Shown here: positions 42,465 through 52,652 of the stretch, piece by piece
How positions within the stretch are numbered: position 1 is the stretch's first letter
Layout: every line of letters starts with the position of its first letter
Origin: Chlorobium sp.
GTDB taxonomy: Bacteria > Bacteroidota > Chlorobiia > Chlorobiales > Chlorobiaceae
Direction of reading: 5' to 3'
Length of the DNA: 64,000 nucleotides
NCBI GenBank assembly: GCA_005862285.1
Contig: SZXW01000010.1
Span: 62,001 to 126,000 of the forward strand
Translations under genes and position numbers: made by a program
The notes under the pieces: generated by a model
Databases searched by the model: none
Told to the model about the DNA's origin: nothing
The model's input: the letters and a program-made list of their open reading frames with translations, nothing else

Positions 42465-43528
42465 GTGCCGGGGGTTGAGAGTCCTGTTTTGAGAGCGCTG
42501 CGCTTGTTTCTCAGCGGTTTGTTGAATAGTTCGCCATAATAAAAACGGATAAACCCGAAAAATTGTGGAAGTACGACCAGCGAGCAGTGCCATGCATATT
42601 TTTTTGCATCGGTTCTGTTCAACGTGTTTTCTTTCATGAACTTTTCTACCCTGAAAAGGCGGGGTGAAAAGAGCATGGTGGATCCCGCCATGATGGAAAG
42701 CAGAAAAATCACGAGACCCGGAAGGTTTCTCAATAACAGCAGAAAAAGAAAGCCGATGCATGAAAAGATGATAAAACCGCTGCTCTTGATAACGATCCTG
42801 CGCCAATCGGCTTTCCAGAAATCGCTCCGGGTGCCCGAAATCCTGCGTTTGACAGCCGCAAAAGCGTAGCCTGAACGGAAAGAGCGTTTCAAGTACTGGC
42901 TCGTTTTCAGCATGGCAAGATCATGGCTCGTCATCAGCGCATCGAGCATGATGATTTTCCAGCCCGACCTGCCGATGCGCCAGCTCAGCTCAGGGTCCTC
43001 ACCTCCGACAAGTTCTTCGTCATAACCGCCGCTTTCTGTAAGTGCGGAACGGCGGATCAGCACATCACCTCCGAAACAGTCGCATTCTCCGGGGGAGGTG
43101 TTCCACTCCAGATCACCGATCCAGTTGAAAAAGGAGCGTTCCGGATGCAGCTCCTTTCTGTATCCCCTCACTGCCCCGACCGCCGGGTTCTTCATTGTGT
43201 CAACAGCAGTCACCAGCCAGTCAGGGTCGAGAATGGTGTCCGAGTCAAGAAACTGGACATAAGGGTATTGGCCTTTTTTCCATCCGGCGTTTCTTCCGAG
43301 GCCCGGCGTTGGATATTCAGGAGTCAGTTCTATTACCGTTACCTGACTGAACTGACGGGCTATGGCAACACTTCGGTCAGTCGAACCTCCATCAGAATAG
43401 ATAACATGCAGTTTATGTTCCGGGTAACTTCCCGAAAGAATTGATTTTATACAGCGTTCAAGCGTTTTCTCACAGTTGACGCCAATAATGACGCAATCAA
43501 TCCCGGGAAGTTCCGATGGAGCAGTCAT
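42461..43528 (-). CDS. Glycosyltransferase, family 2, with C-terminal membrane helices
   Basis: The product has 355 residues. The N-terminal GT2 core has IDCVIIGVNCEKTLERCIKS, YSDGGSTDRSV and the FLDSDTILDPDWL (DxD) motif, then VGGEDPELSWRIGRSGW (ED-E). Two hydrophobic helices follow at about residues 250-290. Cytoplasmic face of the inner membrane; the sugar is unknown. Confidence 0.88.
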   Translation of the reverse strand: MTAPSELPGIDCVIIGVNCEKTLERCIKSILSGSYPEHKLHVIYSDGGSTDRSVAIARQFSQVTVIELTPEYPTPGLGRNAGWKKGQYPYVQFLDSDTILDPDWLVTAVDTMKNPAVGAVRGYRKELHPERSFFNWIGDLEWNTSPGECDCFGGDVLIRRSALTESGGYDEELVGGEDPELSWRIGRSGWKIIMLDALMTSHDLAMLKTSQYLKRSFRSGYAFAAVKRRISGTRSDFWKADWRRIVIKSSGFIIFSCIGFLFLLLLRNLPGLVIFLLSIMAGSTMLFSPRLFRVEKFMKENTLNRTDAKKYAWHCSLVVLPQFFGFIRFYYGELFNKPLRNKRSALKTGLSTPGT

Positions 43529-43601
43529 GTCAGATCCTTCTTTTTGTATTGACTGTTTTTAAAATTTTTTCACCGCCTGATAGCTGATAAACCCGATACC
43601 G

Positions 43602-44012
43602 TCACCTGTTTTCTTCCTGTGAATAATGATTTTTAAGGCGTACGATAAATCCTGCTGTCATTCCTGCAAAAACTCCCGCATTGTTGGCAAATAGATTAAC
43701 GGCACTGAGACTTTCATCTGTCACTACGATATGCAGCCATTCAAGCAGGTACCCGACAGGTGTCATTGCCAGAGAAATCAGCAACGCCGCTTTTCTGTTC
43801 TGCATCAGGATCATTGGAATGAAAGCAAGTATGCTGAAAAGAATCAGATGCGCAACAGTATCAACAAAAAAAAAGTAATGAACGATGGATAAAAAAGGCA
43901 TGAAACTTCCTGCCAAGACCATGAAAAGCAACAGTATCCAGTACCCGAGAAGAGTCTGGTAATTATTCCACTCGGATTTCAGAATATTGTCTTTGAGGAA
44001 CATGGTTTTCAT
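43602..44012 (-). CDS. VanZ-like membrane protein
   Basis: The product has 136 residues with four helices, as in the VanZ family: YWILLLFMVLAGSFMPF, FFFVDTVAHLILFSILAFIP, ALLISLAMTPVGYLLEWLH and AVNLFANNAGVFAGMTAGFI. VanZ-like genes are common in exopolysaccharide loci of the exosortase/EPS type; the function is unknown. An ATG three codons downstream is the alternative start. Confidence 0.8.
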   Translation of the reverse strand: MKTMFLKDNILKSEWNNYQTLLGYWILLLFMVLAGSFMPFLSIVHYFFFVDTVAHLILFSILAFIPMILMQNRKAALLISLAMTPVGYLLEWLHIVVTDESLSAVNLFANNAGVFAGMTAGFIVRLKNHYSQEENR

Positions 44013-44032
44013 CCAGACGAACGCTTAAAATT

Positions 44033-45475
44033 TTATCCGATAAATCGCGATGGCGGTGCATTCAGTGATGGAATAAAACGAGTTCCCGGAGTTATAACAG
44101 TCAACTCCTTTACAGACTGAATGCTTTCGGTTTCATAACTTCCGGAAAGCGCTGGGTCCTCGTTGTAACACATACTGACCAGTGAACCGCCAAACAGCAT
44201 GTAAACAGGATTGATCATGGCGTTCAATAAATTGTCGATCATGTAAATACCGAGAAAAATCGCCATGGCTGCGGATGTGCCCCACATTCTGGAATTCCAC
44301 AGCTCAGGTTTGACGCGTTTTAAAAACAGCAGGGCAGGCCACTGAATGGCCATGACCAGCATGGTAAGGCCGTATATTCCATTGACACCAAGCGTAATGA
44401 CCCACAGGCCGTCTGTAACGCTTATGTCTCTTCCTTTTTCGTCATACACTCTTGAACGTCCGAACCCTCCCCATCCGAAAAAACTTCCCTGCAAAGCTTT
44501 CTGAACAAGAATTGTTTCATTGTCGAAGCGAAACTGAAGTGATTCTGATCGGGTAACACTGTATTTTTCAGCGACAAGACCGGATAGATTCCGTCCGTCC
44601 CAGTAACCGGTAGATCTGGTAACGATATAAAGTGAGGGAACCAGGAAAAGAATGGCAACCAGTACGATGTTTTTTGTTTTGTTTGTAACGTACAGAATGA
44701 GAAGCGCGATCAACAGGAGGGTTACAGCTCCTGCTGACCGCATGATGATGGTCGTGAAAACGAGGGCGAGAAGCAGGTACTGGGAAGGTATGAACAGGAT
44801 TTTTTTCGGCAGCATACCACTGAATAACAGCCAGCTGCCAAGCAAAACGCCAAGAACCATCCACATAGAGGTCATCAGTCCATGGTCCATGTATACCATC
44901 GGCCTGTACCCGCCCCCTTCCCTGAGCGACTGCACGAAGTCACTTTGATGAAACCCGTACGTAAGGCGGTGCAGCTGTGGGCTCATGACCAGTTCGAACC
45001 CGCAGAACGGGATGTAGACAATCGCTCCGATGAAAATGGCAATAGCAAGGATTTTTATGCTTTCTACACCGCTGAAATAAACCCTTGCGATGTAATAGGG
45101 CATTCCCCATCGTTCACTTTGTGTCAGTGTTTGCGACAGGGCATCATAAAGGCCATCCCCGTTGACCATAGAGGAGAAAAAGGGGGATGTGCACCAGAGG
45201 ATCATCGGAAGGTCAGCGGAATTGAACCGGAATGCCAGAAGTTTTTCCTTCTCGAAAAGATACGCGCTCACCAGAATACTGAGACAGATAACAACTGTTT
45301 TGGTGTTGTGCAGGAACATGATATCCAGGCTTGCAACCGGCAGGAACATCCAGCCGGCGATAAAACCTATTGCAATTGCCTGGCGATGATCAAGCCTCTT
45401 GAAAAGAGATATGACAACGACAGGCCAGCTTGCGTAAGCTATCGGTACCAGAACATTTCCGGGTATGCTACCCAT
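44033..45475 (-). CDS. O-antigen ligase/polymerase-like (Wzy/WaaL-type) membrane protein
   Basis: The product has 480 residues and 10-12 membrane helices. A long periplasmic loop near residues 320-380 with ESLQFRFDNETILVQKALQG, FFGWGGFGRS and DISVTDGLWV is the Wzy_C/O-antigen ligase pattern. It probably polymerises or ligates repeat units after flipping by the Wzx protein. Polymerase versus ligase cannot be decided from sequence. It lies 21 bases upstream of the VanZ-like gene. Confidence 0.82.
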   Translation of the reverse strand: MGSIPGNVLVPIAYASWPVVVISLFKRLDHRQAIAIGFIAGWMFLPVASLDIMFLHNTKTVVICLSILVSAYLFEKEKLLAFRFNSADLPMILWCTSPFFSSMVNGDGLYDALSQTLTQSERWGMPYYIARVYFSGVESIKILAIAIFIGAIVYIPFCGFELVMSPQLHRLTYGFHQSDFVQSLREGGGYRPMVYMDHGLMTSMWMVLGVLLGSWLLFSGMLPKKILFIPSQYLLLALVFTTIIMRSAGAVTLLLIALLILYVTNKTKNIVLVAILFLVPSLYIVTRSTGYWDGRNLSGLVAEKYSVTRSESLQFRFDNETILVQKALQGSFFGWGGFGRSRVYDEKGRDISVTDGLWVITLGVNGIYGLTMLVMAIQWPALLFLKRVKPELWNSRMWGTSAAMAIFLGIYMIDNLLNAMINPVYMLFGGSLVSMCYNEDPALSGSYETESIQSVKELTVITPGTRFIPSLNAPPSRFIG

Positions 45476-45670
45476 GGCTCTCGTCCATTAAAGAGTATTT
45501 TTTTAAAAAACCATCTTCCATAATCGCAACACATGTCAAACCTGGTTTTTAGAACGGAAAAATCGGCTCCCTGTTATTGAACCGCACAACGGAATCAATA
45601 CCCTGTTTTGTAAAAATGTCCCTCTGATAAAAATCACGGCAATAACTGAACGTATTCATATCCGTGCCAT

Positions 45671-46222
45671 TTATTCTTTCTTTCTGACTACCGCAGGTAT
45701 TCCGACCGCAGTGGCATTATCGGGTATGTCATTGATCACCACGGCATTGGCTCCTATCCGTGCATGGGCGCCGATCCTGACTCCGCCGAGAACCTTCGCT
45801 CCCGCTCCGATATCTACATGACCCTGGATGACCGGCGTTCCAGGCAGAGGGCCCGTGCCGATGGTAACTTGCTGAAAGAACAGGCAATTCGGCCCGATTT
45901 CCGCATCCGGATGGATCACAATGCCGTTCGGATGAGGCATCATGAACCCGCCGCCAATTTTTGAATTCAGAGGAATGTCAGTTCCGCATACCGCGCTCCA
46001 GAAACGATGTGAAAACACCGTCAGAGGAAGCAATAATTTTGCGGTTGCACCTCCCCGGGATTTCAGCCGCTGATACCTGCGTAGAGCCGCAAGTAGATAT
46101 TTTCCAGGCTCATACCGGCCCCGAATGATAGTTTCACGGCTCAAGTCAGGCTGTGTCGCTGAAATCGTTTCCATAACTATTCTATCCAAGGGTTCGGGGT
46201 TTCGCTCTGAAGTCAGAATCAT
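45671..46222 (-). CDS. Hexapeptide-repeat acetyltransferase (serine acetyltransferase-like)
   Basis: The product has 183 residues. The C-terminal left-handed beta-helix has GIVIHPDAEIGPNCLFFQQV, HVDIGAGAKVLGGVRIG and ARIGANAVVINDIP with the PHPNGIVIH active-site His motif of CysE-like enzymes. The short N-terminus lacks the usual CysE helical domain, so O- or N-acetylation of a sugar is more likely than serine. A weaker candidate for a cysteine-synthesis enzyme, given the distance from the cys operons. Confidence 0.82.
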   Translation of the reverse strand: MILTSERNPEPLDRIVMETISATQPDLSRETIIRGRYEPGKYLLAALRRYQRLKSRGGATAKLLLPLTVFSHRFWSAVCGTDIPLNSKIGGGFMMPHPNGIVIHPDAEIGPNCLFFQQVTIGTGPLPGTPVIQGHVDIGAGAKVLGGVRIGAHARIGANAVVINDIPDNATAVGIPAVVRKKE

Positions 46223-46381
46223 GCTTTATCAAACCATCTTCTGCAATTGCAATTTCGGAATCTGACACTGAACATCCGGCACCGATGCCTGCTTCGCCCC
46301 GGTAAAGGCAAAGAGGAATCGATAGAGTGCTGTTTCCGAGATTCGAGGCAAGACAACCGAAAAATGCCGATAAGGATTGCA

Positions 46382-48691
46382 TTACTTATTCTCTGATTTT
46401 GATTTTTTAGCTTTCTTTTTTCCAGATGAGCCGAGCATATTTTTTACCCGCTCGTTTAATCCGGAAATGATCCCGTTCAGTTTTTTGATGAGATCAGTGG
46501 CCGGCGGCAGGTTGCGTATAAATTCCTCCAGGTTTTTTGTATTGATTTCTTTCAGGAATCCCGGAGGATTGGCAAGCAGTTTATCGATCGTTACAACCCG
46601 TTTGTTCCCTCCCCAGTTCAGAACAGGCGCGATAGCCGGAACATCGAGCCTTATCAGTCGTTCCGCAGCTCGCCTCAGGTCCTTGTACATCGTACTTTCT
46701 CCCAGGCTGATCAGTGCAACGATATCTGCAAAAAGCGACATGTACTCTGTCATATCGCTTTCAAGCACCGGCGGGCAGTCGATACAGACAAAATCATATT
46801 CACTTCTGACCTGTTCGATCATGGCAGGAATGCGATGCCTCGGGACAATTTGCTCACTGTTTTTTCCTGCATAGAGAATATCGACCATGTATTCCGGGCT
46901 GCTGACGATATAATCAGTTAAAGGCGCGGATTCACGTAAAAAATCACCAAACCCTGACTTGTCGGAAGATAAACCGGTCAGATTGCCGAGTATCGGCTTT
47001 TCGAAATCCCCTTCTATAAAAAGTACCCTTGAAGATATCCGGGCAAGTGCCTGTGCACAGTTGAAGCCAAGAGTTGTCGCTCCAACCTCTCTGTCAACAC
47101 CGGTAAAGAGTAGTACCCTGGCATTGTTTTTTTTCTTTTCAAGATCGAACCGTACGGCAAGACTGCTGATGGCTGTTGCTGCCGGTTCATCCGGAGACGA
47201 TATCAGAAGCTGGTGAAACGGTATACTCGGCGGCACTTTAGCAATCGGTTCAACAGGCGGATAACCAAGCGCCTGCCTGATTTCTTCAGGCCGTCTGATC
47301 CGGTTGTCAAAAAAGTCGAAGAATAAAAAAACACCGCCAACGCTTCCGAAGGCAAAAGCAAAAAAGCCCATCAGCAGTTTCTGAGTATTCGAACCTTTAG
47401 GCCGGTCGGGTTCACGCGCTGCAGATTCTACCGAGATTCGCAGGGGCGCTTTCCCTTCCACCTCGAGCTCGTGAATTCTTGTATCAACACGGTCGAGAAG
47501 ATCGCGGCTGTGTTTCAGGCGTGCACTGAGCGATTCTCCGATATGAAGCCCCAAAGAGACCCTGACGGCTTCTGCCCTGCTCTTTTCCAGCTCCTGCTGA
47601 ATTTCCGTCTCTGTTTTTTTGGCTTTTTCCGATTTGCTTTTTGCATCTAACAGGTTTTTCTGATTTTCATAATCGCGCTTGCCGTATACGATGGTTTTCG
47701 CAGTATTCCGGACTTCGTTCTGGAGCTTTTTCTCATAGTTCCTCATCGCCTTCATGCGATCTTCAACATAGATGCGGTCCGGATTATTAACCGTAAGCCC
47801 ATCGGTAGTGGCTCGCAGTTGCTGCTGCTGCTGATAGGTCCATGACGAAGTGAAATGAAGGGACTGGTCATTCATAACCAGCTCTTCTACCATCGGGTTC
47901 AGAGAAAGGGCCGCGATTGCTTTCACTGCCTTCTCGACTTCCGAATAATTGTTTTCTGATGATACCCGGTCAGAATAGGCATTGAGAGAGAGAGTCTGCA
48001 ATACTTCCGTTTTTTTTCTGGCCAGATTGTTGTCTTCCGTATAATTCGCCGTGGAAATATCTTTGGTGAGGATGTTCAGTTGATTTTCAAGCGAGGTAAT
48101 TTCCGTACTTAACAACTGCCTTTCATTCCTTAGGAAAACAAGCCGCTCATTATCCTGCATTTCATTGGCGTTTCTCACTTTATTGAGAAATACCGCCATC
48201 AGATGATTCAGAAGAGGGGCAAGGCCGGCCTTCTTAGGACTTGAAGCCGTCAGTTCGATCAGGTGCGTTCCCGGAACGGGATTGACTTTTACGATGAACG
48301 GAAGAATATCCGCACATTTATCCGCCGGAAGATTTGCAGGAAGGATGGATGCTTTCTGGTCAGGCGTCAGTTTTTCCACAGTTTTTTTAAGAACCTCGAA
48401 GCCCATCATGCGCTTTGCCTGTGTATTGGCATAATCCTGATAATAAGTGATGATCGAAGGGTCTTCCGAGGTTGTGATCAATGAGGGAATGACAGGCTCG
48501 ATTCTCATGAGGGCGTGCACCTCGTAGTTGGGCTTGCTTAAAAACAATACAATGGGCACGGTCATTGTAAAGAGAAACGATGCGATTACGAGAACAAACA
48601 GACCATAGCGTTTGGCAAAACCAGGGACATGGAAAGATTTTGACGGCTTTCCAAATGGAAGCGGATCCCTGAGAGATTGCTCTTTCAGCAT
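46382..48691 (-). CDS. Wzz/Wzc-like polysaccharide co-polymerase with a degenerate ATPase domain
   Basis: The product has 769 residues. Wzz domain: helix at about 30-52, GNVR-like EVHALMRIEP, a long periplasmic coiled coil with a QQQQQ run, and a second helix at about 440-460. The C-terminal domain is BY-kinase/ParA-like, with RVLFIEGDFEKP and YDFVCIDCPPVLE. The Walker A motif GVDREVGATT (531-540) lacks its lysine: position 538 is Ala. There is no C-terminal tyrosine cluster; the tail is Lys/Ser-rich. It should set chain length as a scaffold rather than as a kinase. Checked on the complement of bases 47071-47095. Confidence 0.88.
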   Translation of the reverse strand: MLKEQSLRDPLPFGKPSKSFHVPGFAKRYGLFVLVIASFLFTMTVPIVLFLSKPNYEVHALMRIEPVIPSLITTSEDPSIITYYQDYANTQAKRMMGFEVLKKTVEKLTPDQKASILPANLPADKCADILPFIVKVNPVPGTHLIELTASSPKKAGLAPLLNHLMAVFLNKVRNANEMQDNERLVFLRNERQLLSTEITSLENQLNILTKDISTANYTEDNNLARKKTEVLQTLSLNAYSDRVSSENNYSEVEKAVKAIAALSLNPMVEELVMNDQSLHFTSSWTYQQQQQLRATTDGLTVNNPDRIYVEDRMKAMRNYEKKLQNEVRNTAKTIVYGKRDYENQKNLLDAKSKSEKAKKTETEIQQELEKSRAEAVRVSLGLHIGESLSARLKHSRDLLDRVDTRIHELEVEGKAPLRISVESAAREPDRPKGSNTQKLLMGFFAFAFGSVGGVFLFFDFFDNRIRRPEEIRQALGYPPVEPIAKVPPSIPFHQLLISSPDEPAATAISSLAVRFDLEKKKNNARVLLFTGVDREVGATTLGFNCAQALARISSRVLFIEGDFEKPILGNLTGLSSDKSGFGDFLRESAPLTDYIVSSPEYMVDILYAGKNSEQIVPRHRIPAMIEQVRSEYDFVCIDCPPVLESDMTEYMSLFADIVALISLGESTMYKDLRRAAERLIRLDVPAIAPVLNWGGNKRVVTIDKLLANPPGFLKEINTKNLEEFIRNLPPATDLIKKLNGIISGLNERVKNMLGSSGKKKAKKSKSENK

Positions 48692-48693
48692 GA

Positions 48694-50445
48694 TTAGTTT
48701 CCTTTCCTTTTAAAAGGCAGTAAATCCAGTGCTATCTTTTTTTCATCACGGTTCAGAACAGTTGCCCATAACAGCATTACAGCTGTAAGTACGTACACCG
48801 TACCGCATGCCAGAACCTGGATTATCCCCTGAAGACGTCCGGAAACCGGAAAAATGAACGTTATATAGGAAATGAGCGCCGCCGGCAACAACGGGATAAA
48901 TGATGGCAGAATCGAAAACGTGATAAATTCACGGAGACGGACAGTAAAGGTGATATTGCTCCTCCAGAAAAGAAACAGGGTACTTACAGATGAACTGCAG
49001 ACAATCGAGGCCGCCGCGCCGGTCAACCCGAAAGAAGCGGTGCCGAGAGGTATCCAGATCAGCATCAGTATGGCCTGAACCAGCGTATATTCCAATTCCC
49101 TGCCATTCCGGTCAATTCCCCGGAAAATCATGGTTATCGGTCCTGTACTGAGTTGTATCGCATAAGCTGTGGATAAAAAAATCATGACATCGGCAGCGGT
49201 CGAATACTGCGGTCCGACCCATGCATTGATCAGAGGATGAGCTATGGCTATCAGGAAAATGAAAAGGGTCGAACTCAGCATGTTGGTAAACCGAACGCCG
49301 TTGAGATAGAGTTCCTTCAGTTCCCTGCTGTCAAGCCGGTTATCGTTTCTGAATTTTTTATACAGCGGGATGAAAAGAACCACAGTTACAACTGCGGCTG
49401 CAAGCGAAATTGCCGGCATCGATGCTGGAAGCCATTGCGGCAGATGAGGAAGAAAAACGATCGGGATAATCGCAAAGCAGAGCGCAGTAACAGAAATATG
49501 CAGATACGTTGTTATCCTCTCCGAAACCGGATTGGGTCTGTCTCCTGTCCATTTTCCCTCGATATGGGCGGCAGTGGAGAGAAATGGTCCGAATGCGGAA
49601 GTGGAGATACCACCTACAGAAGAAGGAAACTTTCGCCCGATTTCAAACATGCCGCCGGCGGCAAGCCCCGATATCGCTGTTATATACATCCTGTCAAGTA
49701 CGGTAAGAAATATGCCGAGAATGCCGAGGACCTGCACTTTGCCTCCAAATCCCAGAAACAGCCGGAAATGTTCCCTGCTGACCAGTTTCCAGGAAATACG
49801 GAGTGACGGCAGCAGCGAGCGGGCGATAGTCCAGCAGCTCGCAGTTTCAAGAACGAGTTTGAATGCAAAGGCATATAACAATCCTTTTACACCTGATCCG
49901 AAGTAGAGGAAAGTGATTATCGCTATGATTTCGGCCAATCCGGCAAAGGTGGTAACGATTTTTTCCTTTGCAAACTCATGCATTCCGTTGATGATAAAAC
50001 GGAGCCCGCCAAGTGTGAGTTCAAGACCGAATACCGCTGCGGTACCAAGAAATATTGTTGTCGCAAGGTCCTGTTGTGCCTTGTCTATATGGAATCGTTC
50101 AAGGATAAATGGCATGATCAGATATAAACCGGCACAAAAAAGGAGACTGAAGGAGAGCATATAGGCAATACCGGTGGAAAGCAGCTTGCTGATATCCTTT
50201 TCCCTGCCTTCTGCAAGATATCTCGCTGCATAGCGGATATAGGTACTGTTTACGCCGAATCCCCCCATCCCTGCATAGGAAAGAATGATAAAACTCAGAG
50301 ACCAGAGACCGAACTCCGCGAGAGAGATATAATGAAGAATGAATGGAGTAAGCAGCAGCCGGCTGACCATGTAGATAACCATCGCCACCATACCAGACAG
50401 TGCATTTCCGGCAAGTTTGTTTTGTGCTTTAGCTGTCTGTTCCAT
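48694..50445 (-). CDS. Polysaccharide flippase (Wzx-type)
   Basis: The product has 583 residues from the ATG at 50445 (one TTG codon upstream). About 14 membrane helices are visible, starting AGNALSGMVAMVIYMVSRLL and FGLWSLSFIILSYAGMGGFG, the pattern of MATE/Wzx flippases. A loop of about 40 polar residues (WTGDRPNPVSERITTYLH) splits the halves. It flips lipid-linked repeat units to the periplasm. It ends 3 bases before the Wzz/Wzc-like gene. Confidence 0.87.
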   Translation of the reverse strand: MEQTAKAQNKLAGNALSGMVAMVIYMVSRLLLTPFILHYISLAEFGLWSLSFIILSYAGMGGFGVNSTYIRYAARYLAEGREKDISKLLSTGIAYMLSFSLLFCAGLYLIMPFILERFHIDKAQQDLATTIFLGTAAVFGLELTLGGLRFIINGMHEFAKEKIVTTFAGLAEIIAIITFLYFGSGVKGLLYAFAFKLVLETASCWTIARSLLPSLRISWKLVSREHFRLFLGFGGKVQVLGILGIFLTVLDRMYITAISGLAAGGMFEIGRKFPSSVGGISTSAFGPFLSTAAHIEGKWTGDRPNPVSERITTYLHISVTALCFAIIPIVFLPHLPQWLPASMPAISLAAAVVTVVLFIPLYKKFRNDNRLDSRELKELYLNGVRFTNMLSSTLFIFLIAIAHPLINAWVGPQYSTAADVMIFLSTAYAIQLSTGPITMIFRGIDRNGRELEYTLVQAILMLIWIPLGTASFGLTGAAASIVCSSSVSTLFLFWRSNITFTVRLREFITFSILPSFIPLLPAALISYITFIFPVSGRLQGIIQVLACGTVYVLTAVMLLWATVLNRDEKKIALDLLPFKRKGN

Positions 50446-50494
50446 CAAATTTCATCTGATTCATTTGAGATCATGCACCGCATTTCCCCTGTCA

Positions 50495-51403
50495 TCATGA
50501 TTTTTTAAGAGCACCCTTGATTATTTTCTTGAGATCTGCCGGTATCATTGATTTCAGAAGGAACAAGGGCATAAGGTCCGAATAGATAGCATGCCTGTAC
50601 GGCGTCATTTTTATATAATCCCAATATCTTCGCTTATAGGGATGCCTGTTTTTATAATGCCAGGGTTTTGAACCTGAGGTATAATGAATTATTACCGGTC
50701 TTTCCTTTGCTTGAGAGAGTTCTTCACTGCTGAAACAGTTGAATTTCTTTTCAAAATCCTTACTGAATATCGAAGACTGCTGATTGTATTTCAGAGGAAC
50801 TTTTTTCCAACGGCCATTGATTACTGCATTCAAACCGCATTGGTCCGGAAACCATATCGCTTCCTGGTTGTTTTCAATGAAGTCAATAACTTTTTTCTGA
50901 ATGCCGTCTCTCTTCCACTTTGCAAGATTTATGAGCATCATGCCTGAATTGAAGTAAACTGCACGAGGGTCCATTTTTAACTGAACATGACGGTCAAAAC
51001 CGGGGTCCTCGATGGCGCACACATAATTTTCTCCTGTATCCTGGTTATACAGTGCCTTGATTGAACCATTTACAACAATATCCGAATCGAGGTATAAAAC
51101 CTTTTGTTCATTTATCAGTTCAGGTATGAGCAAACGATAATAGGTCCCTTTCGGGTAGAATGGATGTGCTGTTGCAAGAGTCACAAAAAGATCATCTGAA
51201 ACCGTTATATTTTTTACTTCACAATCATACCTGTCAGAGATTTTATGTATATTTTTTATGTTTTTATCAGACAGACCACTGCTGATAATATATATCCTGA
51301 ACGATAAATCTTTATTGTTATCGAGTAGCGAAACCAGCGCAACGGATAAATGCTGCACATAGTTGTTATCTATTGCAAAAACGATATTGACTTTTTCATT
51401 CAT
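50495..51403 (-). CDS. Glycosyltransferase, family 8
   Basis: The product has 302 residues from the ATG at 51403; a TTG at 51448 would add 15 residues that have no place in the family. The core has VNIVFAIDNNYVQHLSVALV, the metal-binding VLYLDSDIVV (DxD), FNSGMMLINLAKW and DQCGLNAVINGRW, then HYTSGSKPWHY. This is the LgtC/GT8 retaining galactosyl- or glucosyltransferase pattern. Cytoplasmic, in repeat-unit assembly. Confidence 0.9.
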   Translation of the reverse strand: MNEKVNIVFAIDNNYVQHLSVALVSLLDNNKDLSFRIYIISSGLSDKNIKNIHKISDRYDCEVKNITVSDDLFVTLATAHPFYPKGTYYRLLIPELINEQKVLYLDSDIVVNGSIKALYNQDTGENYVCAIEDPGFDRHVQLKMDPRAVYFNSGMMLINLAKWKRDGIQKKVIDFIENNQEAIWFPDQCGLNAVINGRWKKVPLKYNQQSSIFSKDFEKKFNCFSSEELSQAKERPVIIHYTSGSKPWHYKNRHPYKRRYWDYIKMTPYRHAIYSDLMPLFLLKSMIPADLKKIIKGALKKS

Positions 51404-51451
51404 CTTGAAAGGGGGATAATTTGTAAAGCTAAAACTGATTACATTCAACTT

Positions 51452-52636
51452 TCATCCGGTAACAGAAAGCAGCTGATCTATCCTTTTCTGAAACGTTGTT
51501 TCAAAATCATGCTTCGAAGCAAAATTGAGACTGTTTCTTGATTTTTCAGCAATTTCAGCCCGGTTCCCGTTCAAACGCTCTATTATTCCGGCAATACCTT
51601 CTATATCATTCATCTCTGTTCCCCAACCTGTATCGGCAAGATCGAGAATGCCGGCAAACGCCCTGTTTTTGTACCCTACTATGGGAACGCCGCAGGACAG
51701 GGTTTCCAGATAGGTACATGACGGATCGCTCTGTCTGTGGAGACAGACGAACAGATCTGTTTTTTGCTGGATCTCGGGCAGCAGCGTCCTGTAAAAATCC
51801 ACTGCTCCCGGCATGCTCACTTCACCGCCAAGGCTGTGCTGACTGATATAGCTTTTCATCTCCTGTTCCTGATCACCCGTCCCATAGATAACAAAAGAAA
51901 AAGGCAGCCCTCTTTGTTTAAGCATACCGGCGAGTTTTACGAGGTGATCGGCCCCTTTCATTCGAATAAGCCTGCCGGAAAAAGCGAGGCGGATCGGTTT
52001 TCCCAAAGAGAGATCATCGAGTCTTTTCTGAAGATCATTCCGGGCAATCATGTGTTCACTGAAGACACGGGTATCGAAATAAAGCAGATTGTTCCTGTAT
52101 TTCCGGTACTGATAATATGCCGGGGTGCCGTTTGACTGAAGTCCGTCGGAAATATCGAATGCCGCCATCCTCTTTTTTTCCTGCTGCCGGAGATAGATTA
52201 TCCTGCGAAGCAGAAGAAGCGGGTTTTTTGTCTCAAGGGCTGCAATCTGATACCTGGTTTCAGGAATGTATTCGATCACGTACACACATTTTATTCCCGC
52301 TTTCCTGCACAGCGAACTGACATGAAGCTGGTCGTGTGCATCCGCTGACGCAAGGACAATCGAAACATTGCTCAGATGAGTTTCAGCAATTTGCTCGCCT
52401 TCCTTCAGAAGAATGCATTGAAACGGAAGTTCTTTTTCATCGACTTCAATAACACCGAAACCTGAAAGCGAAGTGCTGCTTACACATAAAATACAGGTGA
52501 TTTTACCTGGCCACCTCTCTGTATACTGTATTATTCCGTCGTAAAACTTGCGATCGAAAAACAGAACAGTTTGATCTTTCCAGACAGGAACAGACGGAAT
52601 AATAGCCAGATGATGATTTTGCAATTTGCTGTCCAT
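51452..52636 (-). CDS. Glycosyltransferase, family 4
   Basis: The product has 394 residues from the ATG at 52636, supported by AAGAG upstream; an ATG 11 codons upstream is open but lacks a signal. Features: IRLAFSGRLIRMKGADHLVK, FVIYGTGDQEQEM and the acceptor/donor loop SDPSCTYLETLSCGVPIVGY. Its N-terminal half is diverged. It is downstream of the Wza-like gene and a short reading. Confidence 0.85.
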   Translation of the reverse strand: MDSKLQNHHLAIIPSVPVWKDQTVLFFDRKFYDGIIQYTERWPGKITCILCVSSTSLSGFGVIEVDEKELPFQCILLKEGEQIAETHLSNVSIVLASADAHDQLHVSSLCRKAGIKCVYVIEYIPETRYQIAALETKNPLLLLRRIIYLRQQEKKRMAAFDISDGLQSNGTPAYYQYRKYRNNLLYFDTRVFSEHMIARNDLQKRLDDLSLGKPIRLAFSGRLIRMKGADHLVKLAGMLKQRGLPFSFVIYGTGDQEQEMKSYISQHSLGGEVSMPGAVDFYRTLLPEIQQKTDLFVCLHRQSDPSCTYLETLSCGVPIVGYKNRAFAGILDLADTGWGTEMNDIEGIAGIIERLNGNRAEIAEKSRNSLNFASKHDFETTFQKRIDQLLSVTG

Positions 52637-52652
52637 TTGCTCTTTTCCGGCT

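Noticed and set aside
42465-42806. 114-codon N-terminal extension of the family 4 glycosyltransferase
   Set aside because: It lies wholly inside the preceding glycosyltransferase gene; the ATGA overlap marks the true start.
44882-45523. Plus-strand reading of 213 codons opposite the polymerase/ligase gene
   Set aside because: Antisense shadow of a gene with clear membrane topology and Wzy_C-type loop.
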